A DNA stretch of 64,000 bases from Ilex aquifolium (GCA_951799425.1 OX637403.1:30358811-30422810); one strand, 5' to 3'; shown: positions 1 to 13,592, counted from the first letter of the stretch. Notes: generated from the letters alone by a model not told the origin. Numbers and translations are program-made.

Positions 1-1022
1 TAAAAGATATTAAAATAACCATTGTACCCTTGTGTAAATAAATGTAATCCAATCCATTAATATTGTCTTATTTAAGAAAAAAAATATGAATCAATAAATT
101 ACGCATTTTTACAACACATTTTAAATAAAAATATGTTTATAATTTATTTAATTTAATTTGTACAATACACAATTAATCAAAAAAATCATATGCATCGTGC
201 AAAAATAAAAAACAATGTACAACACAAACGCATATTTGTAGTCCGAATATAATGCTTGTACATACAAAAAAGACAATGGTAGACAAAAAGTCCTTATTTT
301 ACAATCGTTCATACACAACGTACAAATTGCCTATTGCAACACTATAGTCTGTTTTTATTCTGTATTTTTATGTGGTAATGTTTAGTCCCTTTTTTAACAA
401 CACAACCTTCTACACAATATTTGTAAATTTTTTTTTTTTTTAACTTTTGTGCAATACACAATTTATCACAAAAAATATGAATGGACAACAATTTTAAATA
501 TCAAACAAAAAAACAAATTTCATCCAATTAATGTTTTTAATAGGACCTATATACATATATGCCTTGCATATGTTAATACGAATTGAACTAAAGATGAAAA
601 ATAACCTCTAAATAAGACTTTTATACGGAACGAATTTGATATAATATAAACTTAATTATAAAATAATTAATAAATGAGTCAAATTAATAATAAATAATAC
701 TCAACGCATGAGTTTATTAGTACTGCACATAAATCTGAAATAATATAATTCGAATATGACTTGCTGCGATTGTCACCCATAATTCTAAAGATGTGCATTT
801 ATTTGTATGAAATACCTATATATCCTTTGCGTTCAATGAATTTATCCATTTAAATTCAACCATTTTTTTTGTCAGCATGTCTAGAATTCCTAAGCTTATA
901 CAAACTTCCCATTCTCTGGTTTCAAGGCAGGTAGGAACAAAATTAGATAGAGAGAGAGAGATCTTCTTGCCGCCGAGGTCCATACCACACAGACAACAAC
1001 AGAGGAAGAAAAGGGGGGAGAA
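1..1022. other. AT-rich intergenic sequence
   Basis: No coding exon, RNA gene or clear transposon terminus was seen here. The stretch is very AT-rich, with many short A and T runs and stop codons in all frames. From about 940 it becomes GA-rich and leads into the short tandem repeat described next. Confidence 0.6.
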
Positions 1023-1095
1023 ATAGAGAGATAGCAGATCGGAAGGAGAGAGAGATAGCAGATCGGAAGGAGAGAGAGATAGCAGATCAGATCTC
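1023..1095. repeat. GA-rich tandem repeat, 24-bp period, three copies
   Basis: The motif AGATAGCAGATCGGAAGG recurs at 1029, 1053 and 1077, giving a 24-bp period. The third copy diverges after AGATAGCAGATC. Open frames across this region come only from the repeat and are not considered genes. Further GA runs follow at about 1188-1210. Confidence 0.8.
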
Positions 1096-1774
1096 ATCCT
1101 ATTAGATCTGGTTGAATGTTATATCCCTTCGTTGCTGGAGAATTCCATACTTCGCTGGAGAGTTCCAAATGACACAGACTACAGACGAAGAGAGAGAGAG
1201 AGAGAGAGAGGCGTTGTGGTCCACACGAGATAAGCTTCAAGCCAAAAATCATGAGATGTTTGTTTCGAGTATTCCCTGCTACACAAACATAGGAAAAGAG
1301 AGAGAGAGAAGTATACCTGGTAGAGCTGGGACCAAGTGCTATTTACGGAAGAGAGAGGGAATGGGTGAAAGTGAAAGTAGATAAAAACCCTAGAAAAATT
1401 ATTATGGAGGATATTTTAATAATTTTACAACTAATCCTACAGACTAACTTTTGAATCCCACACTTCACGTGGGATCCAGTTATCTGCCTCAGAGTTGGAT
1501 TATTGGGTTCAAAAACTACGGACGAGTTTTTGAAGCCCAACGAAAATCCCATTCTTTTTTGACATATCCAAAACAAGGATATATGGACCCTTACACAATT
1601 TTAACCCAATCCCACCTCTAATCCCCCAAATCCGGTGATCCAAACACCACCAGAAGGAATACTTGAATTAATTGGGTCGGGTGGTGGTCTCAGGTACATT
1701 ATAAATCGGGTTGGAGTAGCCTTCGGACTCTGAGCTCTATCTCTCTGGCTGGACCATCTCTTCTTTGTTCCGAA

Positions 1775-1780
<6 letters not shown>

Positions 1781-1809
<29 letters not shown>
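1781..1809 (+). repeat. CT microsatellite in the CLPR2 5' leader
   Basis: A run of CT dinucleotides ends about 15 bases before the CLPR2 start codon at 1824. CT tracts in this position are common in plant 5' leaders. Its length is likely to vary between individuals. Confidence 0.85.
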
Positions 1810-1812
<3 letters not shown>

Positions 1813-1823
1813 ACACCAGCACA

Positions 1824-4800
1824 ATGGCAGTCTCTCTTCCTACCACCGGTCCGTCGTCATCTCTACACTCCAGAACTGGAGTTCCTCGGCCTTCTCTCAG
1901 GTTTCCTGTCTTTCCCTCTCTCTCTCTCTCTCAACACGCACAAACACACCCACACACACACTGTCTCTCTTTATATTTATCGGTACCCGGTGGAATCTGA
2001 AAAATGACTTCTGTGATATACTCTTTCCTTTGGCAGCTGTGGAAGCAAGGTTTTTGTAGGGTTAAGGCTTCAATCTCCAAGTCTCTGCTCTTATCCCATT
2101 ATTTTGTTTACTTTTCTGTCTTAGTTAATTTGCTTTAAATTGTTAAACTTAACGTATAGATCTTCTGTCAGATTCTTGGGGAAGTGCAAAACCCAACCTG
2201 AATGTTGAATTTTACAATAAAGTACATAGGAGTATAGAATCCAGGTATTATTTGTCTTTCTTTTATCTGGGTATTCATCTTCGCACCCAAATAGTGTAGT
2301 TTATTGATGTTTAAATCAGCAGTAGTGTAATATTTTTGTGTTAGTCCTGAGTAAATAATTAGGTATCACCAGATGAATGATATACACTGTTTAAAAGGAT
2401 TTGACTTGAATTTGAGTATTTTCATAGAGACAAATGCATAATTTAGAGTGTAGATATTTTGTTGTTGCAAAAAAAAGAAAAAGAAAATAGAATCTTGGAT
2501 TGGCACATTTTTTAGCGGTGAATCATGGGTGTGTTTCTAATGAAGATAGAGCATGTTTACCAGTTTCTTTGCTGCCCCCCACCTCTCTTTTTTGCACTTG
2601 TTGTGTGTGTCTTTGTTGTTGTTTTTTTGTTGAGGGGCGGGGGGATGGTTTCGCTGAAGCAGCTTGCTTGTATAAGGTTGTGTGGGAGGAAGCAGATTTT
2701 TTAGGCTGTTGAGGCAATAACTTCGACCATGTGTGTAAATGTTTAATGTGTTGCATTACAGTGCTACATAGGCATAGTATTCAAGACATAATAAGCACTT
2801 TTTAATCTCTCTATCTTCCATGTTCTTTTCATTTCCTTTTTTAAGATGTTGGGGCGAGTGGACAGTGTAAATTTTTCTATTTTATTGACTAATTTTTTTT
2901 TTTGAAATATCCTGTTTCTTGGCAATTGCATTAGTTTATTTTGCTGTGCTGTCTTTTCTTATATTTATAATTCTTTGGTACTCAATTGATTATGTCTGAG
3001 GATTGGTGTCTTACAATTGTTCATCTACCGTGCATTTGCTCTAGTGTGCTTTATGAATTTTCTTGATAATTTCACTCAACCTTGAACCTTTAAAGATGTG
3101 CATTTTCATGGGACAAAAGTAGAAAACTGTTATGTCTAGGTTGGCTTGCATCACATAAAATATACACATGGTGATTTAAGCCTTGAAATATTTGGCATGT
3201 CATTTTGCTTTTATGAATCTGCTAATTAAACAATGTTGTCATTTGGTAGTCTTTTGTTTTGATATTGTATTGCCACGAAATTTTAGTAGTTGTATAGATT
3301 TGATTCTTTCCATATTGATTCATTGTTCCATTTCCAGGACTTGTGATGGTAAAGCAACACGAGCACGAGTTGCAATGATGCCTATAGGGACGCCAAGAGT
3401 GCCCTATAGAAATCCTACTGAAGGAACCTGGCAATGGGTTGATATATGGAATGCCCTTGTAAGTCTCAAAGGCTATTATTCTTACAAGCGAGTGTATTAG
3501 CTATTTTATGACCTCGAAATAACAATTGGTGTATTCAGGGCGCACACCATGGGTTTAGTACTCTCATCTCTATTGCCAACTTGGAGTTCCGTGGATCACT
3601 ATCTTAATTAGATAACTTTATCCGCCCAACTTTGACCTTCATCAGATCTGAAATAGTAGTTCTTTGAGATTGAAGGACCTAAAAACGAAGCAGATAATTA
3701 ACTAACATGAAGAAAAAAAACTTTGAAAACTGAAACAAAAGATCAACTAAATTTCATACACAAGATTACAAAATCAATAGAGAGGGTGAATTGATGTTTT
3801 GTGTGAGCTATACAGAACGGCATAGTCTATCTTCACTTCATGTGAGTTGATGTCTACATATGGGTGAATTGGTTAATTTTGCTTTTGAATAGTTTCCTAC
3901 CTGATTTACATTTTCTTTTTCCTAGTTGTTTTTGATGATTTCTTGGTTGGCAGTATCGGGAACGTGTTATCTTCATTGGGCAAAATATAGATGAAGAATT
4001 TAGCAACCAAATACTGGCAACAATGTTGTACCTTGATAGTATCGAATCTTCCAGACGGCTGTATATGTACATCAATGGTCCGGGTGGAGATGTGAGCTTC
4101 TCCTTATTCAAGTCTTAATGATTGGCTATCTACTTTGTAATGTGTTTTGTATCTTGATTTGTCTCCACTAAACTTACTCCTCTTTTGCAGCTTACTCCAA
4201 GCATGGCTATTTATGATACAATGCAAAGCTTGAAAAGTGCTGTTTGCACCCACTGTGTGGGATATGCTTATAATTTGGCTGGGTTTCTTCTTGCTGCTGG
4301 TGAAAAGGTAATATAGATATATAATATAACTCACATAGCCTACAGCATGAGTGTTGGATATTCCGTTTTTGGCACTTGCACAAGCAATGATAATCGAAGA
4401 TGGACACCGACTTCTCCTACTTTCTGTGCAGCTTATTATTTTTGCATTTATAGTCACGAGATAGATTGAATGGTGAGATTATTGAGTTAGGGCATTCTTC
4501 AACAGGAAGAGTCTGTGAGTTAGAATGTCTTCCTTGGGGTTCTTTTCTCTAACGATTTTCACATTGTGAAGGGTAATCGCTTTGCAATGCCTCTTTCACG
4601 AATTGCATTACAATCTCCAGCTGGGTCTGCTCGTGGTCAGGTTTGTGTATATATCATCTCTTCGGAAAAAGCTTGTCAAATATCATACATAAGTTTCCTC
4701 CATTGGGGGTTTTCTTTCCTTTGCACGTCCTCATGCATTTACAAAATTCTTTTCAGGCTGATGATATTCGTAATGAAGCAGATGAGCTTCTCAGAATCAG

Positions 4801-5281
4801 AGATTACCTTTTCAGAGAGTTGGCTCAGAAGACAGGCCAGCCCGAGGATAAGGTATTGCTCAATTTTAATGTCACGCTGATTGATTACTTTGATGAGTTG
4901 ATTTGGCATGTTTTTACTTAAGCATGACAAAAACAACTGTAAACAGCTTAAGCTTTTTCTGGTTAGACTCTGGCCAAAATCTAAAATATGTAGGAACGTG
5001 AAAGTGCGCACTAACCTTCATCCACGTTTTTCTTTCTTCCATAGTAAAATAATTATCTGCTTTTGTCCAGATGCTTCAGTTATTTGTAACTTCCGAATAC
5101 GTGTATGACCGAAGTGTAAATATATTTTACTATAAACATTCAGATTCACAAGGACTTAAGCCGGATGAAGCGCTTCAATGCTCAGGAAGCTCTCGAATAT
5201 GGGCTTATTGATCGTGTAGTTAGGCCGCCCCGTATCAAGGCAGATGCACCACGTAAAGATGCTGGAACTGGTCTAGGTTAG
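1824..5281 (+). CDS. CLPR2: CLPR2, plastid Clp protease core subunit (non-catalytic)
   Basis: This gene encodes a ClpR2-type, proteolytically inactive subunit of the ClpP/R core protease in the plastid stroma. The exons I infer are 1824-1900, 2037-2080, 2172-2244, 3338-3458, 3954-4091, 4191-4307, 4572-4640, 4757-4852 and 5144-5281. All junctions are GT-AG and in phase, giving 290 residues, against about 279 for the Arabidopsis protein as I recall it. The Ser/Thr-rich N-terminus, about 60 residues, fits a transit peptide. The ClpP fold includes [13 protein letters not shown] in exon 4 and INGPGGD in exon 5. All three catalytic positions are substituted: Asn179 for the nucleophilic Ser, Gln204 for His (RIALQSPAG), and Lys254 for Asp. 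This is expected of ClpR. The start is the first ATG after the CT-rich leader. The small exon 2 is the least certain, but it is the only donor choice I found that keeps the frame. Confidence 0.95.
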
Positions 5282-6681
5282 TTTTTGTGTTGCTTGTACT
5301 TCGGATTGGCTGATAGCCGTTAGACAGTTCAGGATGTGGCGAAGCTATTTGTTTACTTACATAATGAGCTATTCTGTCAGAAATTGATGCATAAAATAAT
5401 ATTTGGTGATCTAAAATAATTACGATACATGGAGGGCTTGGGAAAAAGTTCATTATGTCGAAAGGAGGATTCTTGTACCACTGCGAAGAAGTGGATGTGT
5501 ACTATTATTTGGGGAAACAGTTTTGTGCATCGATTTCTGTTGTACATATATCTACTAGCAGTGTGCTTGGATCTTTTGCCACATATTGCAGGCTAGCCAT
5601 ATTGTGGAGCATGTTTCACCACAAGTTTTTCAGGCCTTGACTGTCCCTTCTGTATCAAAAAGAAAGGTTACTGGAAATCGAAGCTCTGCTTAGATAACAT
5701 GGGGATATTGGACGGTTCTGCAGTTGCGAGTATTTCTCTTTCTTTGCTCTATCCTTTACATTTGGCTGTGGGTAAACTTTTTCCTTTTGGGGGTTAAGCT
5801 TAGATTTATTGTAGATATTAGGGAAATGCTATTTTGTCTTTCCAAGTCTTCACCATACAACTTTTGCCATTAAATTTCACAACTTGAAGCTTAACTTGTA
5901 TATGTATAATATTCGTTGTTAACTAATGAAACACGTTGTTGTCATTGTTCAGTTTGGTGGCAATACAACTTAACATGTAAAGAACTCTAGAGTGTAAAAC
6001 TAGCCTCTTTTCATAAAACAAGTTCATAGTACGCCACAGTGAAAGAGAAAGGGAGGGTTGGTTTCTCTGGAAAGTGGGAGTCAACCCTTATGATGTTGAC
6101 TGCATAGCTGACTTAGTACTAACTGTCATTATTGGGTTTCATTCCTTGCCGTTAAAACCTTATTTCTTTTTTGATTTTTGTCAAACATTTACTGTACGAT
6201 ACCTGCCAGAGAACACAATGTTGTGGTGTCTAATCAGGTGGTTTCTTATTCTCTCCCAATGCAAAAAATGGTAACTGGCATAGAATATTGGCTGTGAATC
6301 TTGAAGTTGGGTATGGCTGGTCAAGTTTTCTAGCATATTGGCATCTTGCAATGAACCAGTAAACTTGACAAGGGATATTCTCCTGTATTTGGTCGGCTCT
6401 GCTCCGAGAGACCCGAGCAGGGACGACAACAAAACCCAGTTCGAATCAGGCAACTAGAGCCAGAGATCCGACGTTTTGAATGATCAACAAAACCTAATCG
6501 AGGTATCATACAGGTGTGGTGATGATTGTCTCTTTTTTTCTCGAAGAAGAATTGTCATAACTACGCGCCTTCTGAACTAATGGATGCGATGCAAATATAA
6601 GATATACAAATTCTATCTAAATTAATTAAACTCATATTTTATCGGAGAACAAGACACAAACTTAGTATGCATGAGTTTACA
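5282..6681. other. CLPR2 3' region and intergenic sequence
   Basis: The first 500-600 bases downstream of the CLPR2 stop probably hold its 3' untranslated region. A TTGCAG acceptor-like site near 5585 leaves open a 3' UTR intron. No further coding similarity was recognised up to the Helitron-like element at 6682. Confidence 0.45.
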
Positions 6682-7235
6682 TCTATATAATAAAGTAGCT
6701 TACAATTTAAATTTCAAAAGATAAACAAAATGATTTTTGCTATTCGTGGTTGAGATCACTTTAAATTTTACTTTAAAGTTAATCTAACGGTTAATATTAA
6801 CACTTTAAATTTAATAAGAAAAATAGGTCCCTAAGGGTGTGTTTGGAGTGACTTTTTAAAAATATTTTTAGAAATTATTTATCATAAATATTTTTAAAAA
6901 AAAATAGTGTTTGAAACCGTCCCACCACCGCCGCCATCGCCACAACCACCATCGCCGCCACTGTCGTCGCCGCCATCACCCCCACCACCACTGTCGCCGC
7001 CACCCCCACCACCACCGTCGCCGCCACCACGATCATTGCCACCCACCACCACCATCACCGTTTCCTACCACCACCACCACTGCCGCCCACCACCTCTCAA
7101 CCCCACTACAAACCGATGCTTAAATTCTTTTATCTCTTCTCTATGTTTGTGATTTGATTTTGGATATGAATACAAATATGTTTATTGTTTATCATTTTTT
7201 ATTACTCTGTGCCTTCAGGCACTGGTAATAACTAG
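6682..7235 (+). mobile_element. Non-autonomous Helitron-like element
   Basis: The 5' end reads TCTATATAATAAAGTAGC after an A. The 3' end has a GTGCCTTCAGGCAC hairpin followed about 10 bases later by CTAG and then T. A 5' TC, a 3' hairpin plus CTRR, and insertion between A and T are the Helitron hallmarks. There is no Rep/helicase coding capacity. The interior holds a CCACCGCCGCC-type repeat at about 6918-7100, which creates spurious proline- or histidine-rich open frames. A GGGTGTGTTTGGAGTG motif near 6836 may mark a nested MITE end. Confidence 0.6.
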
Positions 7236-7611
7236 TATTATTATATTCGATCATTGAGCTAACCCGCTCACAGGGTTACTGTACCAAAACTTTCAGGTGA
7301 CTAGCTTTCATGTCCTATGTTACCGCTATAAACAGCTAGAGATTCCACCAATCACTAGAGATAAGTCCCTCTCCAAGTTTACGACCTTTTTTTTTTTTTT
7401 GATCCACAAGTTTACGACCTTCACCTGACAAGAAGTAGTGCTGGTACTACTTTGAACCGGGGAAAAGTATACACCCATCAATCACTATTTATCCAACAAC
7501 GAAGGGAAAGGACATGAATCACTTAGGCTTGATCTAGATTAGGATTATAAATAAATGTATCATGACGCATCTCCAATATCTATTGAATAGCCTCTCTTCA
7601 GACAAAGAAGA

Positions 7612-7785
7612 TGGCAGGCATTGTCACAATGATAAGGTCCTTTATAATCTAGAAATCACGAGTTTGAATAATGAAAACAGCCACTGTACTAGTAGGGGTA
7701 GGGATAAGACTACGTATATTTAACTCTTTCTAGACTTTGCAATAACGAGAGTTTCGTACACTGAATACACCTTTTTAGCATCTCG
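7612..7785 (+). mobile_element. tRNA-derived SINE, local family B, copy 1
   Basis: A 174-bp body is flanked by a 14-bp direct repeat, TCAGACAAAGAAGA, at 7598-7611 and 7786-7799. The body contains ATCACGAGTTTGAATAATGA, a B-box-like region as in tRNA-derived SINEs, followed by AAACAGCCACTG and ACTACGTATATTTAA. The same order of motifs appears on the opposite strand at 52957-53124. Confidence 0.75.
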
Positions 7786-8108
7786 TCAGACAAAGAAGAA
7801 AAATGATGACCCATCATAAAAAGAAAGCCAATATAGTGAAGCTAGTGGCATATTAAAACCATAATGCTTCTCATTCAAGATGGAAGTCAAATTCAGGGGT
7901 GAATAACACAACAACAGTTGAAGAAGCTCATCTACTGCACTAACTAAACTAAAACAGAACCCAGCCGGAAAACAACATACCGATACTAGGTTTACAGACA
8001 AACAAAGTGAAGTGAAGTGAAGTGAGATACATCAATTGGAGTCTAGTCCCAAAGTGATCAGTTACAAATCTTCATTGCAGAATAGGCCGTGGTCAAGGTC
8101 GTTGAAAA

Positions 8109-9165
8109 CTATCCAGGCAGAGTTACATTAATGTCAGTTGGCTTTCTTGAGTCTGAGGGCAACGAAGACCAGTTTTCTACACGGAAGGAAGAGGGTGATG
8201 ATAGGTTTGTTTTTGTGGCAGCTGTAGTGTGCTGTGCATGCCCACCATATGTCTCTTCAATCCCTGCGCTAGAAATCGGAATGGCAGCAGTAGGTGTGGC
8301 AGTCGTTATAGCCTCTGTTTTCTGTTTCTTGGTCTTCTGCTCATGATGGTTCCCCGTCAAAAAACTGCCTACAACAATCTGATGCATGGCAAGAATGGCA
8401 AAAGATTTATAACACTTCTTATCTGTTCATCTAAAAAAGAACCAATCACAATTGGGGCTACTTTTTATGCACACAATCTAACAAGAGGGCTTGGCAGGAG
8501 GCCAAAACACATATTCATATCTGCTCATAGCACCAAAAAGAACCACTCCACAGTTATTATCAACTGTAATACACAAACTACCTAGAGGGCTATAAAAAAG
8601 ATCAAAATATATCCCCCAGAATTGGCAATTTTGATTGCTGAATAACATTCATTCCTCCCCCAATTTTCCACACCTCATGAGGCCAAAAAAAAAAATTACA
8701 TAAAGGAAAAGCGAATCCATACCTGCACAGGACTGGCAGCTACTAATAGACCAGCGACTCCACCCCCCACAACACGTCCATCTGGGCTTGCTAAAGAAAC
8801 ACTCATCCCACCAGATCTGTTCCTTATTCCTCCACTTTCTGATGGCATAAATGATCCGGTCAAGGAGAGTATCTCAAAACGACCCTACAAGAACAACAGA
8901 GGGAAGAGTTTATATATATGTCACTGATCTATGAAAAATACAAAAAGAATGAAAAACAACTAAGAACCATGCTGAAGGCATATATCAAAGGCTATTAGGG
9001 AACCTTCAGAACTGGTTTGTGCCCAGGTCTCATCTCATTCAGTAATCTTGTTCTCAGGAGAACCAACAATGGGTTGATCTTCAGCAAACAGTTTAAATAA
9101 AGAGCCACATTTCTCTCTCTCTCTCTCTCTTTATCACATTCACATCATGTGCATGCATAACATAT

Positions 9166-9201
<36 letters not shown>

Positions 9202-12200
9202 TTGAGACATCACTTTCATAGAGGGCAGGAGAAAGAAGCAACAGATCTGGTGGGATGAAGCAAAATATGTACATGCAAGGCTGTTTATTCAATTTGGTTA
9301 AAAAATCCAAAGAATTCGTATATACACCACTAACCTATGAAGCACGGATACTTTGTCAAGGTCGACGTACCCGTATCGGATACGATACTCGTTGGATACA
9401 CGACAATACGTATCGGATATGTATCATCCGTATCTGATAATTAATAAAATATGTGGATACTTCGCGAATACTTCTAAATATGGAGCAAGATGTACAATTT
9501 TCAATTTCAAGCTATACCCCCTTCTTTGGAGTTCACATACAATATAAAATATCAACAAAATTTCATCTGATTTTGAAGACACGGGTGTTTTTTTAAGTAT
9601 TATCTATTATTACATGTTAAGAGTGTAAAAAAAATGAGTCACTTACACTATAATTTTAAAAATAAATACTTGTAAACAAACCAACTAGTTAAATGTGGTT
9701 ATAATTCCTTCAATTGGTCATGCTCATTTTATGAACATATCATAATGAGACAATATTACATCATTTTCATGGTAAAAATTCCTAATTTTACTTACTAATG
9801 TTAAAGAATTATTGAAAAATTGTAATTTCTAAGTCGTTAAATAATAGTAAAATATAAAATATATTTTATTATAGACGTATCCTGGTCGTATCCGTATCCT
9901 TTTTTTTAAATTTTGTCGTATCGTCGTATCCGTATCGTATCGTACCCGTGTCACGTATCGATATTCATGCTTCCTAGCCACTAACAATTCTTGAGCCTTT
10001 CTTCAGCATACTATAGTACCAGCAATTTGCAATCTATAATTTACAGTAAATAATCAAATTATTTTGATTGTTATTATTATTGTTAACATTATTATAAGTA
10101 TTACTACTGCTGTAAATTTTGTGTTATTTAATGTGCCGACAATAATACAGAATTAGATTGGAATATCATGTTTTAGATTTATGATAAAAAGCACAATTAA
10201 TCCAGAAGATTAAGCATTTGAAGAAAGAAATGATAGGTTGCACCACCTCATATGTCAATGTGCCCCCAGAAGAATCAGGTTGACGGAGTGTCACACTTGA
10301 AATTACGCCATTTGCAGAGAGAATGCATATTGTCCGCGGACCTTGTTGAGAAAATGATATCACCTTCATTGTGACGTCCTAAGACAACCAAAATAGAATT
10401 ACCAATTATGTAAAAGTTGGGACCTTCAAAAGTTGTTTTGCTAACTTTTGCTAAATGCACAGCCTTGCACAAGGGCATAGCTCCTTTTTTAAGGAAAAGG
10501 TTGCAACTTGCCAAAACAGCATTTCTCTAATGTTTACCAAAAGTGATTGGTATAGATTTCACTCTTTTTCCTATTAATCGCGTAGGCCATGATTAAGCAC
10601 CCAAATTATATAAGACGAAGTAATGTGACGTACCCAGCAAAAAAAATGCAGCATAGGACTTAGATTAGACTAAAGTTGCAGTTTACAGCGTCAAATAAGG
10701 TATAAAATTTAATGAAAAAAAGGTGTCTGAGATACCAGAAGCTTGTCGGGGGTCAGAAAGAGGAAGTTGTGCTAAGCTCTAATATAATTATAACGTTTCA
10801 AAACAGAACAATTGTAGTTCTATACAGCAGTGGGAACAAGTAAGGATCCACAAAACATAGAGAAAATGAATACAATTACAGTGAATATTACATTTTTAGT
10901 TCTATTTGTGGTGAAAGTAGAAATGGTAGTGTAGAATAAATCAATATAATTTAGGAGGAATCAACAAAAGGATTTAAGAACATATAAATGAGGAACGAAA
11001 AGCAATAAAAGGATTTGATACGACATAAATCATACAAGTTCTTTCTTTTTCTCCAATCTGAACTATTTTCAGGCAGATTTCTGGCAAAAATTCAGGGAAC
11101 ACCATATTTTTACAGTTTCTCTCTGCTTTTTTGTTTCCTGGCATGCTTATAAGGCTAATCACCACCAAAAACATGCAATATTTCACTAAACTTTGACAAT
11201 TGTAAAAATCAATAAGAACTAAGAGATGAACCCTCCGTAGATGCAGGTTGATGTTGATAATAGCCACATTTATTATAACATTTACCTCTCCAGCATTAAC
11301 CGTGATGATATGCGGCGTAAAGTTAGCACCAACAGAGCATGAAACCCATTCGCCTGAATGAAAACATTGAATATTAGTGACATATATACAATATACATTT
11401 TATATGCAAAAAAACATAAAGTTAAGTTTTAATATAATGTTGAGGAATTTTAGGAATACATACATATATACACACACACGCACGCGCACTTCAGACCACC
11501 AAAAATCAAAACATAAGAAAAAGAACTTTACTTGCATGCATTATTCAGAATAATGAACTAGGAAATTCCATTTTTGTAGACAAATAACAACCTGCTTCTT
11601 GATAATTTTCACCTTTAAACAAAAGATTCATCCAACCAAAAAAAGTCTAAAACCAAACCACAAAGTCATAATCTCTCACCCGAGACTAGAAATATAAAGC
11701 ATAGCGTATTAACATATAGTTGCCTAATTTATAGGACACAAAATGGCATAACGATGAACCCTCACTAACTTTAATCACATTACGAGAAACTAACAACTAC
11801 ATCAAATCGGGCTACATACACGACAAAATCGAAAATAAGAAATTACTTTTATTCCACTTTAGCACCGGATGTAAGAGACCAGGACAGATCTGAAACGCAG
11901 ATCTCCTTGTCATTACTCCAGTCTTTTAGTAAGACTAAAACAGGTTAACCAAGATGGCAATTTTCACAGTTTACACTCTTTTCCTTCATCTTCATATATC
12001 TCCCCAAAAGGTAAGACCCCCCCTAATGACAGCCATAAGCTAAAAGATTCCATCATTTCCACACCAACCCACAAATCCCACCTGACTTTCTGAACTACCC
12101 ATATTCTGATTTACATCAAGATCTTAGTTGGGGTATCAATTCACAGGTCCCACATCTACCCCCAAACCATATGCTATAAACATAGATGATAGAACACTCA

Positions 12201-12729
12201 TCAATTCTACTACAAAGATCAAAGGAAACCAAATGCACAAGTCTTAGAAAACAAACATCAACTTTCGTGCATGTAAAAATCTAACCATTATAGCAGAAGA
12301 GAAGACAAAGCATTTAAAAGAAAACCAAAAAAAAATAATAATAATAATTTTTTTTTGTTTCCAATTACCTAAACTCTCCACCTCCATCTTGGGTGCTTGC
12401 TTGCTGGCCGACCCCACCGGCCGGGCTTTGCCTCGCTTCTCCGCCGAGAAATCAATCACCGGAGGTGGAGCCGAAGACGATATTGGCTTCGGAGAAATCG
12501 CCATATTAACCGACCCATCTGGTCCGTACTTCCTCGGCCTACCTCTCTTCTTCTTCACCGGCCCTGCCACCTGGATGGCCGCCGTACCCGTCGGTGGAGA
12601 GACACCCAGTTGGGGTATCACAGTTTGTGTTGATCCAGTGACCTGACTAGGGTTTTCAGTCCTCGGAGCTACATGGTAGTCCGACGGAGCATCTGATCCC
12701 ACTACTGTTACTCCACCACTACCTTCCAT
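8109..12729 (-). CDS. AHL1: AHL1-type AT-hook motif nuclear-localized protein
   Basis: This is a predicted nuclear DNA-binding protein that recognises AT-rich minor grooves (matrix-attachment type). The five exons on the minus strand are 12729-12369, 11353-11286, 10378-10247, 8884-8723 and 8378-8109. All have consensus splice sites and phases, giving 330 residues. The AT-hook core RGRPRKYG lies at residues 62-69. A second, degenerate hook-like basic stretch, KRGKARPVGS, lies near 98-107. The PPC/DUF296 domain runs from about 121 to 245 and includes GRFEIL at 188-193, the motif through which AHL proteins interact. The N-terminal VVGSDAPSDYHVA, the internal CSVGANFTPHIITVN and the C-terminal TDIN match AHL1 in particular. 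The largest intron, 8885-10246, contains a hAT-like element and GA/CT repeats. Assignment to the AHL1 subgroup rather than a close paralogue is my judgement. Confidence 0.94.
9110..9200. repeat. CT and GA microsatellites facing each other
   Basis: A CT run at about 9113-9132 is followed, after a spacer of about 40 bases, by a GA run at about 9168-9198. The two could pair into a hairpin in a transcript from either strand. They lie in the AHL1 intron between exons 3 and 4. Confidence 0.7.
9335..9977. mobile_element. hAT-like non-autonomous element in an AHL1 intron
   Basis: A 643-bp segment is bounded by an exact 8-bp direct repeat, CCACTAAC (9327-9334 and 9978-9985). The ends are imperfect inverted repeats: CTATGAAGCACGGATAC on the left and, read in reverse complement, CTAGGAAGCATGAATATC on the right. 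Both subterminal regions are packed with GTATCCGTATC / GATACGATAC motifs. An 8-bp TSD points to hAT. There is no transposase. Confidence 0.75.
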
Positions 12730-13159
12730 ATCAAAATACCCCCAAGAAAATTTCTACAAACTTTTCATGAAAAAAAACATGATTTTCCTCACCCCCAAAC
12801 ACCCAAAAACTTATAGATTCTCAGGAAAAAATAACTCAATAAATCGAGAAATTTTTTTTGCAACTGACATCAAAACACAAAAACCTAAAACCCAGAAAAA
12901 GAAAATCAAAAAACTGCTTCAAGTTTAATGCTTGAGAAGCTTTTTAAAAATTTCTAACACAGCTAAAAAAAAGAGCAACAAAAGTAAAGAAACATCAAGC
13001 AAAAAGCACACTGATACTGTTCATTTGAAATTTGAAGATAGTTTCAAAAAACAATTTACTTATTTCTTTGGGGAAAAAGAGTGGGGTTTGGGAACAAAAA
13101 GACTGCAATTTTACTTTGATTCTATGGTGAGAAATTGGGCAAATTTCAGGTTTTAGGAG

Positions 13160-13553
13160 TTAAAGCTAATCTAACTTTCCTCATGGTGTCCGAATTATAA
13201 TTAAAAATATAGGAAGAAAAAATATTAAATATTAACCCCTTTAATTGTTAATTATGAAAAGCAGATATATTATGAATTTTGGTTAAGAAAATGGTTGGAG
13301 TCCGGTAGAAAAGAAGATAAACAAATAAATAATTATGGTTGGGAAAAGTGAAAATTAGGTTGCCAAGCCTTGAAGGCACCCTTCCCTCTTTCTTAAACAA
13401 AAAATAAGTAAGAATATGTATATAATATACATACATACTGTATTATATAAGTGCTTGCTGTACCAAATACAGACAAAAAGAAATATGAAACAGGGGAAGT
13501 TAAAATTAGAAAAAGAAAAAGTAGGTAGCTTTGCTTTCTGCAATTTCCAATGG

Positions 13554-13592
<39 letters not shown>

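Noticed and set aside
816..1384. Open frames in the GA-rich region on both strands
   Set aside because: They are generated by GA and 24-bp tandem repeats and have no family resemblance.
1765..2007. Open frame over the CT-rich CLPR2 leader
   Set aside because: It is in a different phase from the CLPR2 exon-1 frame and is composed largely of Ser-Leu repeats from CT dinucleotides.
6907..7152. Proline-rich open frame resembling an extensin
   Set aside because: It comes from a CCACCGCC simple repeat that reads open in more than one phase and lies inside a Helitron-like element.
9110..9200. microRNA precursor
   Set aside because: The stem would consist only of CT/GA dinucleotides; no known miRNA sequence is present.
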